From NCBI GenBank assembly GCA_022712845.1, contig JAFLJV010000228.1, positions 1 through 6,600 on the forward strand: a stretch of 6,600 bases of DNA, in the 5' to 3' direction. The notes beneath the pieces are model-generated. The model was not told the origin of the DNA. It was given only the letters and a program-made list of their open reading frames with translations, and made no database searches. The position numbers and the translations under genes are program-made. This document shows, one piece after another, positions 1 to 5,812 of this stretch. Source of the stretch: Sulfurimonas sp. GTDB taxonomy: Bacteria > Campylobacterota > Campylobacteria > Campylobacterales > Sulfurimonadaceae. Position 1 is the stretch's first letter. Each line of letters starts with the position of its first letter.

Positions 1-335
1 GGACTTGAACCACAAAAAACATCTGTAACATATAAATCTTTATTTGATAATTGTTCTTGAGCTACAGCTAAAAGTTCAACAAAAATTTCTTTAGAAACTT
101 TTCTATTTACATCACCCCTAGCTATATATTTATTTGATGGATCACAATCTACAAAGTATTTATCTTTTGGTGAACGACCTGTAAAAATACCTGTATCTAC
201 GGCAGTAGCACCAAACTTTGTAACTGCACACTCATCATTTTCAATCTCATGTTGAATCAACTCATCATAACTAAGGTTATGATAAACCTTACCAACATTT
301 TTTAGACCTATTTCTTCTAACTCAGTTATGTTCAT
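1..335 (-). CDS. pckA: Phosphoenolpyruvate carboxykinase (ATP), N-terminal part, cut by window edge
   Basis: Converts oxaloacetate plus ATP to phosphoenolpyruvate, CO2 and ADP in the cytosol, the first committed step of gluconeogenesis. The ORF starts with ATG at 335 and stays open to base 1, giving 111 codons; the C-terminal three quarters or more, with the kinase-type P-loop, lies outside. Residues 46-62 read VDTGIFTGRSPKDKYFV, almost identical to the conserved block of ATP-type PEPCK such as E. coli PckA, in which the Arg of GRSPKDKY (here Arg54) contacts the substrate. Residues 101-111 (LYVTDVFCGSS) match the next conserved strand (LFVVDAFCGAN in E. coli). The start is supported by an AAGGT Shine-Dalgarno at 341-345, five bases upstream, and by the N-terminal motif ITELEEIGLKNV, which resembles the family N-terminus. 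It is divergent from the tRNA and functionally unrelated to the efflux operon. The family call is secure; completeness cannot be judged here. Confidence 0.95.
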   Translation of the reverse strand, partial: MNITELEEIGLKNVGKVYHNLSYDELIQHEIENDECAVTKFGATAVDTGIFTGRSPKDKYFVDCDPSNKYIARGDVNRKVSKEIFVELLAVAQEQLSNKDLYVTDVFCGSS

Positions 336-368
336 AACTTACCTTATGTACTTTTAAATTATATTGGA

Positions 369-377
369 ATTATACAC
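369..377 (-). promoter_or_regulatory. Probable sigma-70 -10 region for pckA
   Basis: On the minus strand 377-369 reads GTGTATAAT, containing a perfect TATAAT hexamer (374-369) with a TG just before it. Transcription would start near 362, giving a 5' leader of about 27 bases before the pckA ATG at 335. A second TATAAT sits at 363-358 and could be an alternative. No good -35 box is seen, as is usual for Campylobacterota promoters. Inferred from sequence only. Confidence 0.5.
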
Positions 378-443
378 TTAATAAACCTAAATTAAAAGTA
401 AATATTATGGATAGTCTTTAAAAAAAGTAATTTAAGATTTTTT

Positions 444-452
444 TGATAAAAT
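444..452 (+). promoter_or_regulatory. Extended -10 promoter of the tRNA-Val gene
   Basis: TGATAAAAT at 444-452 is an extended -10 element (TGn followed by TAAAAT, one mismatch to TATAAT). A T-rich run lies immediately upstream (431-444), and the region before it is A/T-tract rich. The tRNA begins 10 bases downstream of the hexamer, so transcription would begin at or just before the mature 5' end, leaving little or no 5' leader for RNase P to remove. No TTGACA-like -35 box is evident. Confidence 0.5.
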
Positions 453-461
453 TACAACCCT

Positions 462-536
462 GCTCGATTAACTCAGTGGTAGAGTGCTTCCATGACATGG
501 AAGAAGTCATTGGTTCAAGTCCAATATTGAGCACCA
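462..536 (+). tRNA. tRNA-Val (anticodon GAC)
   Basis: A complete cloverleaf folds by eye. The acceptor stem 462-468 (GCTCGAT) pairs with 526-532 (ATTGAGC), with one G-T wobble. The D stem is 471-474/482-485 (ACTC/GAGT) with loop AGTGGTA. The anticodon stem is 487-491/499-503 (CTTCC/GGAAG), with a seven-base loop at 492-498 and anticodon GAC at 494-496, which reads the valine codons GUC and GUU. The variable loop is 504-508. The T stem is 509-513/521-525 (ATTGG/CCAAT) with loop TTCAAGT. Discriminator A533 is followed by an encoded CCA at 534-536. T8, T33 and the TTC of the T loop are in place. It stands alone between pckA and the glycine-zipper gene. An 84-codon ORF covering it on the same strand is a by-product of the tRNA sequence, not a gene. 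Confidence 0.96.
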
Positions 537-547
537 TCTTTAAAAAA

Positions 548-1045
548 CTATCTGTAGTTATGTCCTCTATGACTTACCCACATCTTTCTCAGTGGTCTAT
601 CACTGATTCTAACTATCTTTTCACCTCTATAAAAAGCTATGTTTTTATATCCAACAAGCTCTTTTTCTACATATCTGTGTCTACTATAATTATTTGATAA
701 TTCTGAACCAATAACAGCACCAAGCACTGTTCCACCGATAGTCAATGAAATATTATGATTACTATCTATGCTGTTACCTAAAATACCACCAAGTACCCCA
801 CCTATAATAATTCCATTGTGATTATTATGGTGTTCATAATCTTCATATACTACTACATCTCTATATATAGGTCTACTTCTTTTTACTTTTACATAACGAC
901 CATACTTTTCAAAATGTTTTTTCTCATTATAATGAGAATGTTTATGATTATTACTAAATCCATGATTATTTTTATGTTTATTATGTGCCATTAGTGATGT
1001 AACAGATAACATTATTAAAATGACAACTATTTGTAAAGCTTTCAT
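548..1045 (-). CDS. Exported histidine-rich glycine-zipper (17 kDa surface-antigen type) protein
   Basis: A 165-residue envelope protein of unknown exact role. Residues 1-20 form a Sec signal peptide (hydrophobic IVVILIMLSV, likely cut after LMA at 20). There is no lipobox cysteine, so it is not a lipoprotein. Residues 21-44 carry seven histidines (21, 24, 28, 34, 36, 38, 44) and many Asn and Lys; 14 histidines are present in all. Residues 51-68 (VKVKRSRPIYRDVVVYED) match the motif that precedes the membrane part in glycine-zipper 2TM proteins. Residues 79-115 are the glycine zipper itself: GGVLGGILG at 82-90 and GGTVLGAVIG at 104-113, two short hydrophobic helices likely to insert in or lie on the outer membrane. 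Residues 121-157 (RYVEKELVGYKNIAFYRGEK region) match the usual C-terminal segment of this family. An AAGGAT ribosome binding site at 1051-1056 supports the start. It lies 129 bases downstream of the efflux pump gene on the same strand, and its stop is 11 bases from the converging tRNA. The metal-binding idea is inference from His content. Confidence 0.8.
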   Translation of the reverse strand: MKALQIVVILIMLSVTSLMAHNKHKNNHGFSNNHKHSHYNEKKHFEKYGRYVKVKRSRPIYRDVVVYEDYEHHNNHNGIIIGGVLGGILGNSIDSNHNISLTIGGTVLGAVIGSELSNNYSRHRYVEKELVGYKNIAFYRGEKIVRISDRPLRKMWVSHRGHNYR

Positions 1046-1089
1046 TTTTAATCCTTTTTATTGTTTAGATATTAAAAATTTAGCTTTTT

Positions 1090-1097
1090 ATTGTATA
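1090..1097 (-). promoter_or_regulatory. Possible -10 region for the glycine-zipper gene
   Basis: The minus strand reads TATACAAT at 1097-1090, close to a sigma-70 -10 box, about 45 bases upstream of the ATG at 1045. No clear -35 box is present. The gap of 129 bases after the pump gene makes a separate promoter plausible, but read-through from the efflux operon is equally possible. Confidence 0.3.
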
Positions 1098-1138
1098 GAA
1101 ATTGTGAAATAATAATACTATTTGAAGATTAACATAGC

Positions 1139-1160
1139 CATCACAATAAATATAGTGATG
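1139..1160 (-). terminator. Weak hairpin after the efflux operon, possible terminator or 3' end
   Basis: CATCAC at 1139-1144 and GTGATG at 1155-1160 are perfect inverted repeats around a ten-base A/T loop. Within the loop, a T-T mismatch followed by two more A-T pairs can extend the stem. It begins 14 bases past the stop codon of the RND pump gene. The transcript strand has no U-run after the stem (it continues TGGCTATGTT), so this is not a classical intrinsic terminator. It could be a 3' stabilising hairpin or a partial terminator. Confidence 0.35.
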
Positions 1161-1174
1161 ACTCATAATTATAT

Positions 1175-4100
1175 TTATTTAAATTTTAATGATCCAAAAC
1201 GTAAATAAAGTGCTGGTAATATAATCATATTTAGTATAGTTGAACTAAAGAGTCCAAATAAAATAACCATAGCCATAGGAGCTTGTATCTCACTTCCAGC
1301 TTCTCCAACACCTAATGCTAAGGGAACCATTGCTAGTCCTGCTGCAAGTGCTGTCATTAAGATTGGTATTAGACGCTCTTTCGCACCACGCCTGATAGCT
1401 TCTTCAAAGTTTAAGACTCCCTCAATCTTTATGAGGTTATGGATGTGTGAAACCATCATTACACCATTACGAGTAGCTATACCAAAGAGGGTTATAAAAC
1501 CTATCAAAGTAGCAACAGAGATTATACCACCCGAGACATATAGCCCTACAACTCCCCCTATTAATGCAAATGGTAGATTTACTAAAATCAACATCGCATC
1601 TCTAGTAGAAGAAAATGCCAAATACAGAAGTATAAATACACCAAACATAACTAAGGTACCTAATATCATCAATATATTTGAAGATGATTCGGCACTTACA
1701 AACTGCCCTCCATACTCTATGCGATACCCTTTAGGTAAATTTATATTTTCATCTATACCTTTTTTTATCTCGTTTACAATTCCAACTAAATCACTACTTG
1801 AAACATTGGATGTTAAAACTACCTTACGCTCCATACCTTCTCTACTAATCATATATGGCATTCGTGCTTCTGAAATTTTTACAAGTGCGCCTAAAGATAC
1901 CTGCGCTCCAGAAGAAGTTTGAATTAGAGTTGATTTAATAACATTTATATCAACATCTTTTGTTTGTTGATACTTTACAACAACATCATATAAACGATTT
2001 TTTTCTATAAACTTTGTAACAGTTGTACCATAAAATGCAGTTTGGATAATTTCACTAAGCTCTGCTACACTTATGCCATAAGAAGCCATAACTGGACGGT
2101 TAAACTCCATAATAACTTGAGGTAAGTCTGTTTGATTTTCAACTATAACATCAACAGTGCCATCTACATTTTCAACTACTTCTTTTATCTTTTTGGCAAT
2201 AGATCGTTGTTCATTTATATTTTCTCCAAAAATTTTAATCGCAATAGCTGCTTTTGAACCAGAAAGCATATGATCAATTCTATGTGATATTGGTTGACCT
2301 ATAGATATATTAACTCCAGCAACACCAGTAAAATCTTCTCTAAGGGCTTCAAGAAATTCTTCTTTTGAACGATCTTTCATCTTTAGTTCTACTTCCATTT
2401 CAGAAGCATGTACACCTTGTGCATGAGGGTCTAGTTCAGAACGACCTGTTCTTCTTGCAATTGAGACAACTTCTTCAAAGCTAAGTAATACTTTTTCAAC
2501 ATTTATACCAAGGGCGTCTGATTTTTCTAAAGAAGTCCCTGGTAAAGATACGACTGATACAGTTAAGCTACCCTCATTAAATTCTGGAAGAAAAGATTTT
2601 CCTGCATTAAGCAAAAACAGACCCGCTATAACAAACAAGAAACTAAAACTAATAATCAGCATTTTCCAACGAGTAATTGTAAAGTTTAGTACTTTGTCAT
2701 ATGAGTTTACTAAGAACAACAAAAAGCTTGAAGTCTCATGTACATTTTTTGTCTTTACTTTTAAAAAGTAATAACAAAACACAGGTGTTATAGTTATAGC
2801 TACGACTAAAGAAGCAACTAATGCACTAATATATGCCATACCTAAAGGAGCTAACAGTTTTCCTTCCATACCTTCTAAGAAAAAAAGTGGTACAAATACT
2901 AACAAGATAATCATAGTAGCAAAAACTATAGAACTTTGAATTTCAAGTGTAGCTTTTGATATAACCTTTAATCTACTTAGTTGTTTTAGTGGCTCTTTTT
3001 CACTGTTTTGTTGAAGCCTTCTAATAATATTTTCAACAACAATAATAGCATCATCAACTAATACCCCAAGTGCAATAGCCATACCTCCTAAGGTCATTGT
3101 ATTTATTGTTATGTCCAGAGCATTTAGTAAAAATATAGTTGCAAAAAGTGATAAAGGAATTGCAGTTAGAGTAATAAGAGTAGCTCGAATAGATAGTAAA
3201 AATAGCAATACAATTATAACAACTAAAATAGCACCATCACGAAGGGCATGTAAAAGATTGTTTATAGCAGCTTCTATAAAAGAGGACTGTTTAAACAGAT
3301 TTTTTTCTATTTTCATTCCACTTGGTAGAGAGTTTTGAATCTCATCAATACTTGATTCGATTCTTTTAGTTAACTCAAGAGTATTCTCATTTGGCTGTTT
3401 TTGAATGGCTAAAATAACTGCTTTTTTACCATTATATGATCCCTCTCCACGCTTAGGAGCAGGACCAATATCAACTTTGGCTACATCTGAAATTCGTATT
3501 GGAATTCCATCTTTTGTTTTAATTACTGTACTAGCAATATCTTTGATATTTTGAAATCTACCAATACCCCTAAGCATATATTCCTGAGAATTTTGCACAT
3601 AGTATCCAGCTGAGGCATTTTCATTTGAGTGCTTAATCGCTTGAAGTATTTCGTTGACATTTATGTCATAATCAATTAATTTTTCAGGTTTAATAAGGAT
3701 TTGATACTGTTTTGTATCTCCACCAATTGGTATAATATCTGAGATACCAGATACTGAGAGTAAGCGTTGACGAACATCCCAATCAGCGGCTGTTTTTAAC
3801 TCTAATGTTGTGTGCGCATCTGAATGCAGAGCTATAAACATAATCTCACCCATTATAGAAGAGACTGGTGCTAATACAGGAGATTTTACGCCTTGTGGTA
3901 AATTGTCTTTAATAAGCTGAATTTTTTCAGTTACTAATTGACGAGCACGATATATATCCGTATCCCACTCAAACTCTACATAAACAACAGAGATTCCACT
4001 TAACGAGTTTGAGCGAATTCGTCTAAGTCCAGAGAGTCCATTTAGTCCATTTTCTATATGAATCGTTATAAGTTCTTCAATCTCGATGGGTGTCATTGCA

Positions 4101-4261
4101 GTAGATTCTGTAAGTACTGTAACAGTTGGTGCAGTTAAATCTGGGAAAATATCTACCTTTGATTTTTGAAGCTCTAATACTCCAAACACCATGATAGCTA
4201 TACCCAACATTAAAACAATAAAGCGTTTTTCTAAAGACCAGTTAATTATTTTTTCTAACAT
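1175..4261 (-). CDS. Heavy-metal efflux RND pump, inner-membrane subunit (CusA/CzcA family)
   Basis: Proton-driven pump, active as a trimer in the inner membrane, that moves metal ions from periplasm or membrane into the outer-membrane channel. At 1028 residues it is full length (CusA 1047, CzcA 1063). TM1 is about residues 12-31; a large periplasmic porter loop follows to about 338; TM2-TM6 lie at about 340-500 and TM7 at 533-552; the second porter loop spans about 555-858; TM8-TM12 lie between 861 and 1020. TM4 carries GVLVDDAIIVVEN (399-411), the HME proton-relay segment, with Asp403/Asp404 where CusA has Asp405. TM10 has GIATRNGVMMVSHIH (927-941). Anchor alignment of the CusA Met triad (573, 623, 672) gives Ser569, Ala619 and His664, so Cu(I)/Ag(I) specificity is unlikely. 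GRSELDPHAQGV (606-617) and HRIDHMLSG (660-668) supply Asp, Glu and His residues suited to divalent metals, as I recall for ZneA-like pumps. The start is backed by AAGGG at 4268-4272, overlapping the adaptor stop. Last gene of the operon; the family is certain, the substrate is not. Confidence 0.95.
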   Translation of the reverse strand: MLEKIINWSLEKRFIVLMLGIAIMVFGVLELQKSKVDIFPDLTAPTVTVLTESTAMTPIEIEELITIHIENGLNGLSGLRRIRSNSLSGISVVYVEFEWDTDIYRARQLVTEKIQLIKDNLPQGVKSPVLAPVSSIMGEIMFIALHSDAHTTLELKTAADWDVRQRLLSVSGISDIIPIGGDTKQYQILIKPEKLIDYDINVNEILQAIKHSNENASAGYYVQNSQEYMLRGIGRFQNIKDIASTVIKTKDGIPIRISDVAKVDIGPAPKRGEGSYNGKKAVILAIQKQPNENTLELTKRIESSIDEIQNSLPSGMKIEKNLFKQSSFIEAAINNLLHALRDGAILVVIIVLLFLLSIRATLITLTAIPLSLFATIFLLNALDITINTMTLGGMAIALGVLVDDAIIVVENIIRRLQQNSEKEPLKQLSRLKVISKATLEIQSSIVFATMIILLVFVPLFFLEGMEGKLLAPLGMAYISALVASLVVAITITPVFCYYFLKVKTKNVHETSSFLLFLVNSYDKVLNFTITRWKMLIISFSFLFVIAGLFLLNAGKSFLPEFNEGSLTVSVVSLPGTSLEKSDALGINVEKVLLSFEEVVSIARRTGRSELDPHAQGVHASEMEVELKMKDRSKEEFLEALREDFTGVAGVNISIGQPISHRIDHMLSGSKAAIAIKIFGENINEQRSIAKKIKEVVENVDGTVDVIVENQTDLPQVIMEFNRPVMASYGISVAELSEIIQTAFYGTTVTKFIEKNRLYDVVVKYQQTKDVDINVIKSTLIQTSSGAQVSLGALVKISEARMPYMISREGMERKVVLTSNVSSSDLVGIVNEIKKGIDENINLPKGYRIEYGGQFVSAESSSNILMILGTLVMFGVFILLYLAFSSTRDAMLILVNLPFALIGGVVGLYVSGGIISVATLIGFITLFGIATRNGVMMVSHIHNLIKIEGVLNFEEAIRRGAKERLIPILMTALAAGLAMVPLALGVGEAGSEIQAPMAMVILFGLFSSTILNMIILPALYLRFGSLKFK

Positions 4262-4267
4262 ATCAAA

Positions 4268-4272
4268 CCCTT
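4268..4272 (-). promoter_or_regulatory. Ribosome binding site of the RND pump gene, inside the adaptor stop region
   Basis: AAGGG lies six bases before the ATG at 4261. Its first two A residues are the last two bases of the adaptor's TAA stop, so ribosomes finishing the adaptor arrive directly on the pump's initiation site, consistent with translational coupling. Confidence 0.65.
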
Positions 4273-5812
4273 AATGTGCATGACCAGCACCAGCAGCGGC
4301 TGGTGTGAGAGCAGATAAAAGAACTTGGTAAGCACCTTGAGAAACAACATGCTCACCCTCACTAACACCTGATTTAATCTCAATATATTTACCAGCCCTA
4401 AGACCAATTACAACATTTCGACGCTCAAAACTCTCTCCACCTACTTGAACATATACAACATGTAGACCATTGTCATTAACAATAGAGCTTTTTAAAATTG
4501 CTAAAGTATTTACAGTTTTACCAGTATAAGCTTTTGCAGCATAACCAATGCCTACTTTTAAAAATGAGGGTGGATTATTTACTTCAAATACCAATGAAGC
4601 ACAACGCGTTTTTGGATCGATAATATCGCTAAAATAAAGAAATTTGGTATCTTTTTGTGTATTAAAACTAAACGAGCTATCATCAAGCATCAACTCTACA
4701 CCTAAAGGTTTTGTTATTTTAGATACATCATTTTGAGGTATACGAACATTAAGTAGTAATTTTTTTGGATTTATAATATGAAGTATTTTTTCACCCTCAT
4801 TTACATATGAACCAGAGAGTGCTAGTTGTTTAACTATCTTACCATCTATTGGACTTTTTAATGAAACTCCTACTTTAATAGCACTACTTATATCAAGCTG
4901 ATTTAATCTTTGTGTTATATTTTCATGTTGTGCTTTTGCTATTTCATAGTTCTGTTGGGCAGCTATTATTCGCTTTTGAGATACTGCATTTTTAACTTTA
5001 AGTATTTGCACTCGTTCATTTTCATCTTTTTTCATACTAAGATTTATCTTTGCTTTTTTAAGCTCAAACTTCAGAGTTGAAATATCTTCTTTTTGCCCAA
5101 GTAGTGGTGTAATTTGAGCTAGTTCCATATTTTTGCTTACTAATGAACCAACACCTAATTCTCCACTTGTTGTAATAATTCCCGCTACAGGGGCACTTAA
5201 AAAATACTCTTGATTACTTGGTATCTCTATTTTAGCAAATGTTGAAACTGACTCTTTAAGTAAATGTTTTGTTGCTATATGAGTTGCAAATTCAACTTCC
5301 CATTGTTGCTCTTTTAAATAACTTATACCGTTATCTTCTTCATGTACTACATTAGTTGGAATTTTCTCAATTGATTCATAAACTTGAAATTTACCAAGCT
5401 TATGTGTCTCTTTGATTTCACCTTGAATAACTGAAATATCTAACTTAGCAATACCACTTTGTGTAGGAATTGCGACTGGTTTAAAAATACCCTTACGAAC
5501 TGGTTTATTAACTTCAAAACATTCTTTTTTTTGATTTTCGTAAGTAAGACATGCTTGCACATATCCCTCTAAAAATGGTTTAAAAGTATCCATATATGTA
5601 AAGTGTGCTAAAAAAGTTGATTCTTGATTTAAAACAAATTGGTCAAACTCTACAAATAGTTCTGTTTGCTTAGTATAATCAGTAATAGCAATAGGTTCAT
5701 GTTCAACCTCCTCTTCTACAACCTCTGTGTGGTTTTCGTGTTCTTCATGTTTATGATTACAGCCACTTAACAATAGTAGTGCTATAAAAATACTTAGAGA
5801 TAATTTTTTCAT
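4271..5812 (-). CDS. Periplasmic adaptor (membrane fusion) lipoprotein of the metal efflux complex, CusB/CzcB type
   Basis: Links the RND pump to the outer-membrane channel and may hand metal to the pump. It has 513 residues, longer than E. coli CusB (about 407). A lipoprotein signal ends in LLLLSGC, with Cys18 as the lipidated residue. A His/Glu-rich stretch follows at 19-39 (His20, 22, 25, 28, 38), a candidate metal-binding tether. Residues 45-145 (TELFVEF, FLAHFTYMDTFKPFLEG) match the N-terminal beta domain found in many metal-efflux adaptors; Cys88 and Cys97 there could form a disulfide. Lipoyl half-motifs sit at 207-236 (SAPVAGIITTSGELG starts at 206) and 317-347 (SLKSPIDGKIVKQLALSGSY), separated by a coiled-coil hairpin at about 243-306. 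The beta-barrel covers about 350-430 and the membrane-proximal domain about 430-500. The C-terminus ends GAGHAH. The start is set by AAGGA at 5819-5823, and the ATG overlaps the upstream stop as TAATG. The middle position in the operon fits this role. Confidence 0.93.
   Translation of the reverse strand: MKKLSLSIFIALLLLSGCNHKHEEHENHTEVVEEEVEHEPIAITDYTKQTELFVEFDQFVLNQESTFLAHFTYMDTFKPFLEGYVQACLTYENQKKECFEVNKPVRKGIFKPVAIPTQSGIAKLDISVIQGEIKETHKLGKFQVYESIEKIPTNVVHEEDNGISYLKEQQWEVEFATHIATKHLLKESVSTFAKIEIPSNQEYFLSAPVAGIITTSGELGVGSLVSKNMELAQITPLLGQKEDISTLKFELKKAKINLSMKKDENERVQILKVKNAVSQKRIIAAQQNYEIAKAQHENITQRLNQLDISSAIKVGVSLKSPIDGKIVKQLALSGSYVNEGEKILHIINPKKLLLNVRIPQNDVSKITKPLGVELMLDDSSFSFNTQKDTKFLYFSDIIDPKTRCASLVFEVNNPPSFLKVGIGYAAKAYTGKTVNTLAILKSSIVNDNGLHVVYVQVGGESFERRNVVIGLRAGKYIEIKSGVSEGEHVVSQGAYQVLLSALTPAAAGAGHAH
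4288..4305 (-). other. GC-rich hairpin at the 3' end of the adaptor coding sequence
   Basis: CACCAGC (4288-4294) and GCTGGTG (4299-4305) are a perfect seven-base inverted repeat with a four-base loop, the strongest local hairpin noticed in an otherwise AT-rich operon. It lies 15 bases upstream of the pump gene's Shine-Dalgarno site. It encodes part of the Ala/Gly-rich tail (TPAAAGAG), so it may be incidental to the codons; a role in mRNA processing or in tuning pump translation is inference. Confidence 0.4.

Noticed and set aside
443..697. Plus-strand 84-codon ORF overlapping the tRNA
   Set aside because: Its first part translates the tRNA-Val gene and the rest is antisense to the glycine-zipper gene; no ribosome binding site or protein-like composition.
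1431..1922. Plus-strand 163-codon ORF
   Set aside because: Lies wholly antisense to the RND pump gene, whose frame is conserved throughout; no recognisable domain.
3111..3338. Plus-strand 75-codon ORF
   Set aside because: Antisense to transmembrane segments of the pump; no family resemblance or start signal.
1175..4261. Copper/silver-specific CusA assignment
   Set aside because: The metal-binding methionine triad is not found at the aligned positions; only the wider CusA/CzcA family call is supported.
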